DNA of 16,439 nucleotides, taken from an uncultured Verrucomicrobiota bacterium. GTDB taxonomy: Bacteria > Verrucomicrobiota > Verrucomicrobiae > Opitutales > Opitutaceae. A program made the translations under genes and the position numbers. Positions 7,537 through 16,115 of this stretch are shown in pieces (positions within the stretch are counted from its first letter, which is position 1; the number at the start of each line of letters is the position of its first letter). The stretch spans positions 1 through 16,439 of the forward strand of contig CAMLNJ010000012.1 of the NCBI GenBank assembly GCA_946481225.1, given 5' to 3'. A model generated the notes under the pieces. That model was not told the origin of the DNA. It saw only the letters and a program-made list of their open reading frames with translations, and made no database searches.

Positions 7537-8763
7537 TCAGGCACCGGAGACGCGTTGCATGATGGCGGCGGATTCGTCGGCCGAGAATCCGGCCTCGACC
7601 AGCGCGTCGGCGTCCACGCCCTCGAAAGCCGCGGGCGAGTTGATGCCCACCGACACGAGACGCTCGGCGATGGGCGCCTCGAGACCGAAGGTGTCGACGA
7701 GCGACTTGATCGCCTGGGCGCGCGGATCGATGACGGCGCTCCTGTGTTCCTCGATATCGATGCGCCAGCCGATGAGGCGGGAGGTGAGACGAGCGTTCTG
7801 CCCCTTCTTTCCGATGGCGATGGCGAGGTCCTCGGTCGCGACCTTGAGCAGAATCCGCTTGGAACGATCATCGAGCACGATCTCGCGCGGCACGGCCGGC
7901 TTGAGCGCCTCGAGCACCATCTGCTTCGGATCGGCGAACCAGTTGATGATGTCGACCTTCTCGCCATTGAGTTCGCGGACGATGGTCTTCACGCGGGCGC
8001 CGCGGGCGCCGACGCAGGCGCCGACGGGATCGACCTTGGGGTCGGTGCTGGTGACGGCGATCTTGGTGCGGTAACCCGGCTCGCGGGCGAAAGCCTCGAT
8101 CTTGACGGTGCCGTCGGCGATCTCGCCCACCTCGACCTCGAAGAGGCGACGGACGAATTTCGGGCTTCCGCGGGAAAGAATGAGCTCCGGGCCGCGCGGT
8201 GTGCTCTCGATGGCGAGCAAGATGGCGCGAATGCGGTCGCCGGGCTGATATTCCTCGCCGGGAACTTGTTCGCGGCCGGGAAGAACGGCCTCGGATTTGC
8301 CGAGGTCCACGAAGATGTCGTTGCGCTCCTTGCGACGAACGGTGCCGGTCACGATGTTGCCCACCATGTCCTTGTAATCGTCGTAGATGCGGTCCTTCTC
8401 GAATTGACGGAGCTTCTGCATCACGGCCTGACGTGCGGTCTGCGCCGCGATGCGGCCGAGCTCGGACGGGTTGATCTCGCGCTCGATCATTTCGCCGATC
8501 TGCACCCCGGGCTTCAGCACCTGGGCTTTTTCCAGCGCGATCTCCAGCTTCGGATCGCTCACGGAATCGGTGACCTTGAGCACCGCCCACGCCTTGAGCT
8601 GGCCGTTGCGCGGATTGATTTCGATCTTCAGTTCCTGACCGGAGTTAACTCCCTTCAAAGCGGCGGCCTTGATGGCGTTGACGATCGCCGCGATCATGTC
8701 GGAGCGCGCGATGCCCCTTTCCTTCTCCATGTATTCGAGGACGGTGAGAATTTCGCTGCTCAT
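7537..8763 (-). CDS. nusA: Transcription termination/antitermination factor NusA
   Basis: Binds RNA polymerase and nascent RNA, modulating pausing, intrinsic termination and antitermination. The 408 residues comprise the polymerase-binding N-terminal domain (1-125), an S1 domain (about 135-198, [21 protein letters not shown]), KH1 (around [19 protein letters not shown], 247-265), KH2 ([20 protein letters not shown], 316-335) and a C-terminal helix-hairpin-helix-like region (about 345-405) that resembles one acidic repeat. The start is ATG 8763. rimP, the usual upstream neighbour, is absent here and DUF2851 takes its place. The leader contains an intrinsic terminator and an alternative hairpin, so NusA may control its own synthesis. 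Confidence 0.97.
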   Translation of the reverse strand: MSSEILTVLEYMEKERGIARSDMIAAIVNAIKAAALKGVNSGQELKIEINPRNGQLKAWAVLKVTDSVSDPKLEIALEKAQVLKPGVQIGEMIEREINPSELGRIAAQTARQAVMQKLRQFEKDRIYDDYKDMVGNIVTGTVRRKERNDIFVDLGKSEAVLPGREQVPGEEYQPGDRIRAILLAIESTPRGPELILSRGSPKFVRRLFEVEVGEIADGTVKIEAFAREPGYRTKIAVTSTDPKVDPVGACVGARGARVKTIVRELNGEKVDIINWFADPKQMVLEALKPAVPREIVLDDRSKRILLKVATEDLAIAIGKKGQNARLTSRLIGWRIDIEEHRSAVIDPRAQAIKSLVDTFGLEAPIAERLVSVGINSPAAFEGVDADALVEAGFSADESAAIMQRVSGA

Positions 8764-8790
8764 GAGGGTCGTGAGGGGAGGTGATTAGGG

Positions 8791-8817
8791 AAAAAAAAAG
8801 CGGGCCAAAGGCCCACT
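8791..8817 (-). terminator. Intrinsic terminator in the nusA leader
   Basis: On the minus strand AGTGGGCC, a 3-base loop TTT and GGCCCGCT (8817 to 8799) form an 8-bp stem with one G-U pair, followed directly by nine T. It ends only 27 bases before the nusA ATG, leaving no room for another promoter. It should therefore stop NYN-DUF2851 transcripts and act as an attenuator for nusA. Confidence 0.88.
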
Positions 8818-8832
8818 TCTCGTAAAGTGAAC
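8811..8832 (-). promoter_or_regulatory. Possible antiterminator hairpin overlapping the nusA leader terminator
   Basis: GUUCACUU (8832-8825) can pair with AAGUGGGC (8818-8811) around a 6-base loop, giving eight pairs including two G-U. It uses the left arm of the terminator stem, so the two structures exclude each other. The order antiterminator then terminator is that of an attenuator, but the ligand or protein that would choose between them cannot be read from the sequence. Confidence 0.4.
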
Positions 8833-8849
8833 TGTGATAACGAACGGAC

Positions 8850-8878
8850 AGTAAGCGAAGGCCGTAAAACCCTGTCAA
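8850..8878 (-). promoter_or_regulatory. Putative sigma-70 promoter for nusA
   Basis: A consensus -35 TTGACA (8878-8873) is followed after exactly 17 bases by CTTACT (8855-8850) as a weak -10 (3 of 6 matches). The -35 overlaps the stop codon of the DUF2851 gene. Transcription would start near 8842, about 25 bases before the terminator stem, giving a leader of about 80 bases to the ATG. Confidence 0.5.
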
Positions 8879-10197
8879 GTCCCGCGCCCCGCCCGCGCCA
8901 ACAAGGCCGCGAGCCACCCCAACAGTCCCTGCAAGTCTCCCTGGCTCAACGGCTCACCTCCGCCCGCCTCGCCGACGCCAAACTCCCGCGCCAGACGCGA
9001 CAACTCCGCCGGCGCGTCGCCGGGCACCCAATCGCGCCACCACCGCTCCAGACCGCGAACCCGCGCCTCGTCCGAACCCGCCGGTTCCGCCGCAGCGAGC
9101 AAAGGCAGCCAACCATCACACACCAAGGTGTCAAAACGCGTGCCGCCCACCGCATCACCCGCCACCTCTTTCGCCAATTTCTTTCTCCAGGCCGACATCC
9201 CGCCCCGGCGCCGCCGGGCGCGTAAACCGACGCACGCTCCGTTCGCCGATCCGGAATCGGAAGAGGAAGCGGACGAAAAGGAAGACGCCGTCGGCCACTC
9301 GCGGCCGATTTCGCCCAGACGCCGCGGCCAATCCGGCCGCGTTTCGACCCAAGCCGCATATTGCGCGAGCCGTATCCGCGGGTGATTTGCGGGACGCACG
9401 CCGGCACGTTGCCAGTTGGCCGCCTCGCTCTGCCATGCGGCCTCGGCCGAAACCGCCTTTTCCCGCCAAGCCGCCAGCGGCCACCGCTCGGCCACCGCCA
9501 ACATCGGCATCCGGTTGCTCCGATAGCCGAGCACCTCCAAGGCGGTTTCGTGACAAGCCGCCTCCCATCCGACGGACGCGATGCGGCGCCGCGCCAGCGC
9601 GACCTTCGCGGTCCACCGCCTTGCCGCATGCCGCTCCACCTCGGCCGCCAAGGCGTCCGCCGGCACCGCGGCCATGGCCGCCCGCAACTGGCTGTAGGGC
9701 CGACCCGCGAGTCCCTCCACCGCCGCCTCCTCCGCGTAGGCCTCGAGATCGCGCTCCAGCAGCGGCAGCAGCTCCAAGACCGGGATACGCCGCCCGCCCG
9801 CCCCCGCCGTCCACTCGCACGGCGCCGGAAACAGCACCACGTGCAAAACCACCTTGTCGTAGGCCGGGTCGGCGGCGTGGCCGTGCGCTTCCCAATCGGC
9901 CGCCCGCAAATGCACCTCCACGTCCCCTCGCCAAGTCTCCGCCAGAACGCCCTCCCCCACCCTGATCTCGGCGTCGCGAAAATCGGGACCGGGCAACCGG
10001 TTCCAACGCCCGCGCCGGAGAAGCCGCAGCGGACGCCCGTCGCGCAAGCGCAAGCCCCGCGCCTCAAACTCGCCCCGCAGCCAGATCCGCTGGAGCAAAC
10101 GCTCCGGGAAAACGAAGGCCCCGTGCAAACCCGTCAGCTCCGCCAGCGCCGTCGCGCCCGCCGAGGCCACGGGATATCCGGCCAGATCCTCGCTCAC
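8875..10197 (-). CDS. DUF2851 family protein
   Basis: Conserved protein of unknown function, 440 residues. The signature block lies at about 68-121: LPGPDFRDAEIRVG (GPDF 70-73), WRGDVEVHLRAADWEAHGH (GDVEVH 91-96) and DPAYDKVVLHVVLF. The D(72)...E94-V-H96 spacing after a beta strand is suggestive of a PD-(D/E)XK-like nuclease core; this is inference. The middle is helical, with RPYSQLRAAMAA and NRMPMLAVAERWPL. A Ser-rich low-complexity stretch followed by an RARRRRGG basic run (about 305-336) looks like a lineage-specific insertion. It starts at GTG 10197, overlapping the upstream NYN gene by four bases (GTGA), which implies coupled translation. A nusA promoter-like -35 lies over its stop codon. 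No signal peptide or membrane segment is seen. Confidence 0.85.
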   Translation of the reverse strand: MSEDLAGYPVASAGATALAELTGLHGAFVFPERLLQRIWLRGEFEARGLRLRDGRPLRLLRRGRWNRLPGPDFRDAEIRVGEGVLAETWRGDVEVHLRAADWEAHGHAADPAYDKVVLHVVLFPAPCEWTAGAGGRRIPVLELLPLLERDLEAYAEEAAVEGLAGRPYSQLRAAMAAVPADALAAEVERHAARRWTAKVALARRRIASVGWEAACHETALEVLGYRSNRMPMLAVAERWPLAAWREKAVSAEAAWQSEAANWQRAGVRPANHPRIRLAQYAAWVETRPDWPRRLGEIGREWPTASSFSSASSSDSGSANGACVGLRARRRRGGMSAWRKKLAKEVAGDAVGGTRFDTLVCDGWLPLLAAAEPAGSDEARVRGLERWWRDWVPGDAPAELSRLAREFGVGEAGGGEPLSQGDLQGLLGWLAALLARAGRGT

Positions 10198-10682
10198 GGC
10201 GCGCCTCCGCCTCGTTCGCGCCAGGCTCGCTCCGCCTCGGCGTTGCCCCGACCCACCGCCCGGTCCTTACGCGTATCAACTGTCTCGATACGCCGGGCCA
10301 GTTCCTCCGGCGGACACCAGGCCGCCCCCGCCGCCTCGATCGTCGAGCGCTCGGCTTGGTCGGCCGTCGCCACGAGGCATGCGCCCGGATCGGCAGCCCG
10401 GCCGACCAGTTGCTCGATCACGTCGTCCGCCGTCGCGCCCGCCGGGGTATGCACGCAGGCGAAATCCGCCGCGTCCCCCACTGCCTCCACGCTCAGATCC
10501 GCGCCACGACCGTCGAACACCACCGTCACCCGCCAGCCCGCGAAATCGCGCAACACGGCCACTCGGCGCAGCAAAAGGGCCTTCGCCGCCTCGCGATCAC
10601 GCCGCGCCAGCGCCCGCGTGTCCGGCCAAGCCTGCAGGACGTTGGAACCGTCGACAAGCAGATGCGTGGTGGAGGATGCCAT
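10194..10682 (-). CDS. YacP-like NYN domain ribonuclease (Rae1-like)
   Basis: Small PIN-like nuclease of the NYN family, 162 residues. Acidic metal-binding positions are present: LLVDGSNVL (8-16, Asp11 and Asn14), VVFDG (54-58, Asp57), ATADDVIE (83-90, Asp86/Asp87) and VATADQAE (104-111, Asp108). This arrangement is that of YacP/Rae1, which in Bacillus cuts mRNA at the ribosome; an equivalent role here is inference. The C terminus (about 135-162) is charged and probably flexible. ATG 10682 starts it, with no visible ribosome binding site. It is coupled to the DUF2851 gene and lies just upstream of the nusA block, a context related to RNA and ribosomes. Confidence 0.85.
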   Translation of the reverse strand: MASSTTHLLVDGSNVLQAWPDTRALARRDREAAKALLLRRVAVLRDFAGWRVTVVFDGRGADLSVEAVGDAADFACVHTPAGATADDVIEQLVGRAADPGACLVATADQAERSTIEAAGAAWCPPEELARRIETVDTRKDRAVGRGNAEAERAWRERGGGAP

Positions 10683-10765
10683 GCGAGAGAAGACGTCCGT
10701 TCTTCGGCGGCCATTTCATTGAAAGCAAGCAGGATGCCGCGCGGAAAATGCGATCCGTCTACGCG

Positions 10766-10853
10766 TGGCGGAAGGGGAGGGATTCGAACCCCCGGGGCCT
10801 TTCGGCCCGCCAGATTTCAAGGCTGGAGCATTAGACCACTCTGCCACCCTTCC
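10766..10853 (-). tRNA. tRNA-Ser (anticodon UGA)
   Basis: An 88-base cloverleaf with encoded CCA. The acceptor stem is GGAAGGG/CCCTTCC with discriminator G. The D arm is GCA...TGC, the anticodon loop CTTGAAA (UGA, reading UCA and probably other UCN codons), the long variable arm GGGCC-GAAA-GGCCC, and the T arm GGGGG-TTCGAAT-CCCTC. The long variable arm and G73 are serine identity features. The last pair of the anticodon stem (C31-U39) is a mismatch. No promoter or terminator of its own is evident. Confidence 0.97.
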
Positions 10854-10894
10854 GAAACACGACAGGCCGGATTTGCCGCTCGTCTCTCCTTCGG

Positions 10895-12499
<1,605 letters not shown>

Positions 12500-12500
12500 C

Positions 12501-12534
12501 GGAACCGACCGTGCATGCAGGTTCCGCGCCGGTC
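12501..12534. promoter_or_regulatory. Nested inverted repeats in the divergent regulator/ABC intergenic region
   Basis: GGAACC (12501-12506) and GGTTCC (12520-12525) are inverted around a central perfect palindrome TGCATGCA (12512-12519). GACCG (12507-12511) also has its complement CGGTC at 12530-12534. A further GGGTTCC occurs at 12586-12592. These may be an operator for the regulator gene, which starts two bases away, but short GC-rich palindromes arise by chance. Confidence 0.35.
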
Positions 12535-12600
12535 AACGCCCCGAAAAACACTCAGCCCTGCTGGCGAAGCCCCGGTGCATCGCTTTGGGTTCCATCGTCC

Positions 12601-13290
12601 ATGCCCGCCTCCGCCGCCGCCTTGCCGCACTCTCCCGCCCTCACCGTCGTGGCCGTCACCAAATCCTACGGCGCCCGTCGCGTCCTCGACTCCGTCTCCT
12701 TCGAGGTCTCCCCCGGCGAACGCGTCGCCCTCACCGGCCCCTCCGGCTCCGGAAAAACCACGCTCCTCAACTGCCTCGGCGGCGTCGACCGCCCCGACTC
12801 CGGCGAGATCCGCCTCCTCGGCCGACGCATCGACTCCCTCTCCGCCGACGCCCTCAACCTCCTCCGCCGCGAGCGGGTCGGCACCATCTTCCAGTTTTTC
12901 CACCTGCTCCCCACGCTCTCCGTCGCCGAAAACATCGAGCTCCCCCTGCAACTTCTCCGCATCCCGCCGGGCGAACGCCAAACCCGAGTCTCCGCCCTCC
13001 TCGCCCGCGTCGGCCTCGCCCAGCGCGCCGGCGCCCTGCCCTCCCAGCTTTCCGGCGGCGAACAACAACGCGTCGCCATCGCCAGAGCCCTCGTCCACCG
13101 CCCCGCGCTGCTCCTCGCCGACGAGCCCACCGGCAATCTCGATTCCGCCAACGGCGACACCATCCTCGCCCTCCTTCGCGAGCTCACCGACGAGACCGGC
13201 ACCGCCCTCGTCCTCGTCACCCACAGCGAGGAAGCCGCCGCCATCTGCCACCGCCGCGTTCGCCTCCGCGACGGACGCGTCGTCGCTTAA
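12601..13290 (+). CDS. ABC transporter ATP-binding protein (LolD/MacB/AttE type)
   Basis: ATPase subunit that powers the adjoining FtsX-type permease; such pumps act on substrates at the periplasmic face of the inner membrane rather than importing them. The 229 residues from ATG 12601 show GPSGSGKT (Walker A, 46-53), Q-loop Gln98, signature LSGGEQQR (150-157), Walker B LLADEPTGNLD (171-181) and the H-loop LVTHSEE. The ADEPTGNLD form is typical of the LolD/MacB/FtsE group. The frame stays open to 12511, but ATG 12601 agrees with family length and leaves a normal intergenic region. The permease starts 28 bases after the stop codon, and an AttH gene follows it, so this is probably the AttE-like member of an AttEFGH system. 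Confidence 0.95.
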   Translation: MPASAAALPHSPALTVVAVTKSYGARRVLDSVSFEVSPGERVALTGPSGSGKTTLLNCLGGVDRPDSGEIRLLGRRIDSLSADALNLLRRERVGTIFQFFHLLPTLSVAENIELPLQLLRIPPGERQTRVSALLARVGLAQRAGALPSQLSGGEQQRVAIARALVHRPALLLADEPTGNLDSANGDTILALLRELTDETGTALVLVTHSEEAAAICHRRVRLRDGRVVA

Positions 13291-13318
13291 GAGCGAGAAC
13301 CACCGCCGCGCCCGCGTC

Positions 13319-16018
13319 ATGCTCCCGCTTCTGCTCCGCCGCCTGAGCCTTCGCCACGCCCGCCTCGCGCCGGGCCAGACCGCGCTGCTCGTCCTCATCC
13401 TCGCCCTCGGCGTCGCCGTCTTCACCGCCGTCCGCCTCGCCAACCGCGCCGCGGTCTCCTCGTTCACGCACTTCACCGACACCCTCACCGGCCGCTCCGA
13501 TTATATCATCCAGGCCCCCGCCGGCACGCTTCCCGAAACGATCCTCCCGGAACTCCGCGCCGCCCTCGCCGGCCTCGCGGTCCAGATCCATCCCGTCGTC
13601 GAAAGCACCGCCGCCGAACCCGCCGCGCCCGACGCGCCGCGCTTCAGCCGCCGCACCTTCACGCTGCTCGGCGTCGACCTCGTCGCAGCATCCAACCTCG
13701 CCGCGCAACAATCCGCCGCCACCTCCTTTTTCCGCTCACGCACCGCCCCCGACAACGACACCACCCCGCGCTTCTTCGACCTCTTCGGCGACGAACCCCT
13801 CGCCTGGCTCGGCCCCGCCTTCGCGGAAAAACTCCCCGCCCACCTCGACCTCATCCTCAACGACCGCCCGGTGCGTCTCCGCGTCGCCGGCCCCATTCCG
13901 CAGATCCCCGAATCGCAGCCCGCGCCCGCCAACCTGGTCATCCTCGATCTCCCGCGCCTCCAACAACTCGTCGGCCGCGAAGGCCGCCTCGACCGCGTCG
14001 AATTTGTCCTGGAGCCCGGCCCCGCCCCCGAGACCCGCCGTGCCGCCCTCGGCCGTCGCCTCGAACAGCTTGCCCGTCAAGAAAGCCCGCCCCGCGCCCG
14101 CCCCGCGCCCGAGCCCAATGTTCGTAATACGAACATTGCTCCGGGCTCCGCCGACGAAAGAACGCCCCCGCGTTGGCTCGTCACCACGCCCGGCGCGCGC
14201 CGCGAGACCGCGGAGACGATGACCGCCGCTTTTCGGCTCAACCTCGCCGTTCTCTCCCTCATCGCCCTCCTCGTCGGCCTCTACCTCGTCTTCCAAGCTC
14301 TCGACGGAGCCGTCGTCCGCCGCCGGGCTGAGATCGCCATCCTTCGCTCGCTTGGCGTCGACGCCGCCACCATCCGCGGCGCCTGGCTCGCCGAAGCCGC
14401 GCTCCTTGGCCTGGCTGGCTCCTCCCTCGGCCTCTTCCTCGGCTGGGCCGGCGCGCAATTCGCCGTCCGCGCCGTCGGCCAAACCGTCAACGCGCTCTAT
14501 TTCTCCACCACCGTCTCCGCCGCCCGCCTCGCTCCGTCCGAAATCCTCGTGAGCCTCGCCGCCGGCCTCGTTGCCAGCGTCGTCGCCGGCTGGGCGCCCG
14601 CCCGCGTCGCCGCCCAAACCCCGCCCGCCCAGGTTCTCGCCCGCTCCGCCGCCGGCGCCATCGGCGGGCGTTGGCTTAGCAGTCGGCCGCTCGCGCTCGC
14701 CGCGCTCCTCCTCGGCGCCCTGCTCTCCCGCCTCCCGCCGCTCGACCTCGGCGGCGGAACCCGCTTCCCCCTCGCCGGCCACCTCGCCGCGTTTTGCGGA
14801 ATCCTCGGCGGCGGCATCCTCGCCGCCCTCGCCCTGCCCGCCCTCGGTCGTGCGCTCCGTCCCCTCGCCTCCCGCGACGCCGCCTGGCGCGTCGCCCTCG
14901 GCCACATCGCCCGCCCCACCGGCCGCCACCGCCTCACGGTCGCCGCCCTCGTTTGCGCGATCGGCATGGCCGCCGGCATGGCCACCCTCGTCGCCAGCTT
15001 CGAGCGCTCCGTCCGCACCTGGATCGACTCGGCGCTGCAAGCCGACCTCTACGTCTCCAGCTCCGGCGCCCGGTCCGCCGGCTCCGACAACAAACTCGCC
15101 CCCGAAACCTGGCGCGCCCTCGCCGCCCACCCCGCCGTCGCCCTCGCCTCCGTCTACTCCGCGCACCCGCTGGTCCTCGACGGTAAGCCCACCACGCTCG
15201 GCGGCGGCGACCTCGCCCACCAGGCCTCGCGCGGCGGCTTTCTCTGGATCGGCCCGCCCCCGCCGCCCGAGGCCCTCGACCCCGCGCGCAACGCCGGCCT
15301 CGCCCTCGCCAGCGAAAGCTTTTCCGAACGCTACCGTATCCGCCGAGGCGATACGGTCGTCGTCCCCACGCCCTCCGGCCCGCAAAGCCTCCGCGTCGCC
15401 GCGCTCTTCGCCGACTACGGCAACGAGCGCGGCGCGCTCCTCGTCGACCGTTCGCACACCGTCCGCTGGTTCGGCGACGACCACGCCGCCAGCCTCGCGC
15501 TCGACCTCGTTCCCGGCGCCGTCCCCGACCTCGTCCGCTCCGAACTTGCCGCCGCCCACCCCGGCCTCTCCGTCCTCGCCAACGCCACGCTCCGCTCCGA
15601 GGTCCTCCGCGTCTTCCGCCAAACTTTCTCCATCACCTACGCCCTGGAGCTCATCGGACTTGCGGTCGCCATCGGCGGCCTCGCCCTCAGCCTCGCCAGC
15701 GTGCTTCTCGACCGGCGCGACGAGCTCGCGACGCTCCGAGCCCTCGGCTTTCGCCGCTCAGAAATCGCCCGCGCCACCGCTCTCGAAGGCGCCGCGCTCG
15801 CCCTCTGCGCCACCGCCGCCGGCCTCGCGCTCAGCTTCGCCCTCGGCTGGCTGCTCATCCACGTCATCAACAAACAAAGCTTCGGCTGGACCCTCGCCTT
15901 CTCCGTGCCTGCCTCCCAGCTTGCCGCCCTCGCCGCGCTCGTTGTCGGCACCGGCATCCTCGTCAGCTATCTCGTCGGCCGCTGGGCGGCCAAGCTCCCC
16001 GCCGACCAAGAGGAATAA
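13319..16018 (+). CDS. ABC transporter permease with two FtsX domains
   Basis: Inner-membrane permease of 899 residues. The first helix (about 20-40) is followed by a large periplasmic domain (about 45-300), then helices near 306-328, 355-385 and 408-428 forming FtsX domain 1 with the RRRAEIAILRSLG motif (334-346). Two more hydrophobic helices (about 456-472 and 485-509) link to the second half: helix 538-560, periplasmic domain (561-770), then helices about 772-795, 820-850 and 866-886 with DRRDELATLRALGFRRSEIA (798-817). This ten-helix double-FtsX layout fits an AttF+AttG fusion or a DevC/YbbP-like permease. The ATG at 13319 is chosen because the frame upstream runs antisense through the regulator gene. 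A perfect palindrome in the coding sequence gives residues NVRNTNI (267-273) in the disordered linker before helix 2. Confidence 0.94.
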   Translation: MLPLLLRRLSLRHARLAPGQTALLVLILALGVAVFTAVRLANRAAVSSFTHFTDTLTGRSDYIIQAPAGTLPETILPELRAALAGLAVQIHPVVESTAAEPAAPDAPRFSRRTFTLLGVDLVAASNLAAQQSAATSFFRSRTAPDNDTTPRFFDLFGDEPLAWLGPAFAEKLPAHLDLILNDRPVRLRVAGPIPQIPESQPAPANLVILDLPRLQQLVGREGRLDRVEFVLEPGPAPETRRAALGRRLEQLARQESPPRARPAPEPNVRNTNIAPGSADERTPPRWLVTTPGARRETAETMTAAFRLNLAVLSLIALLVGLYLVFQALDGAVVRRRAEIAILRSLGVDAATIRGAWLAEAALLGLAGSSLGLFLGWAGAQFAVRAVGQTVNALYFSTTVSAARLAPSEILVSLAAGLVASVVAGWAPARVAAQTPPAQVLARSAAGAIGGRWLSSRPLALAALLLGALLSRLPPLDLGGGTRFPLAGHLAAFCGILGGGILAALALPALGRALRPLASRDAAWRVALGHIARPTGRHRLTVAALVCAIGMAAGMATLVASFERSVRTWIDSALQADLYVSSSGARSAGSDNKLAPETWRALAAHPAVALASVYSAHPLVLDGKPTTLGGGDLAHQASRGGFLWIGPPPPPEALDPARNAGLALASESFSERYRIRRGDTVVVPTPSGPQSLRVAALFADYGNERGALLVDRSHTVRWFGDDHAASLALDLVPGAVPDLVRSELAAAHPGLSVLANATLRSEVLRVFRQTFSITYALELIGLAVAIGGLALSLASVLLDRRDELATLRALGFRRSEIARATALEGAALALCATAAGLALSFALGWLLIHVINKQSFGWTLAFSVPASQLAALAALVVGTGILVSYLVGRWAAKLPADQEE
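14116..14138. repeat. Perfect AT-rich palindrome inside the permease coding sequence
   Basis: CAATGTTCG and CGAACATTG form a perfect 9-bp inverted repeat around the loop TAATA. An outer GAGCC/GGCTC pair (14111-14115 and 14144-14148) extends it with a one-sided bulge. It stands out as AT-rich in a gene of very high GC and codes for NVRNTNI in a Pro/Arg/Ala-rich linker, so it does not break the frame. It looks like a small inserted palindromic element. Confidence 0.85.
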
Positions 16019-16021
16019 AAT

Positions 16022-16115
16022 GGTGGCCGAGAAAAAACGCAGAAATCGCAGAAGATGAATCCACCGCTCCGCCTGATCCTCGTTTTTGCGCTTTTTGCGC
16101 CTTTTTGCGGCCACC
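16022..16115. repeat. Imperfect inverted repeat covering the start of the AttH-like gene
   Basis: The left arm (16022-16054) contains GGTGGCCG and the period-9 unit CGCAGAAAT/CGCAGAAG. The right arm (16083-16115) contains three TTTTTGCG units and CGGCCACC. The arms are complementary at 25 of 33 positions, separated by 28 bases. The ATG at 16055 is the first base triplet after the left arm, and the right arm codes for the hydrophobic core of the signal peptide (LVFALFAPFCGH). Confidence 0.8.

Noticed and set aside
10766..10853. tRNA-Ser as an attachment site of a mobile element
   Set aside because: No integrase, no direct repeat of the tRNA 3' end and no island-like genes are in the window.
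12500..12600. Sigma-54 (-24/-12) promoter for the ABC genes
   Set aside because: I looked for GG-N10-GC with flanking TGGCAC/TTGC on both strands and found no acceptable match.
14119..14136. LexA-type SOS box in the permease palindrome (TGTTC...GAACA)
   Set aside because: The half-sites resemble the TGTTC-N4-GAACA form I recall for Opitutaceae LexA, but the spacing here is seven bases, and it lies in the middle of a coding sequence far from any start.
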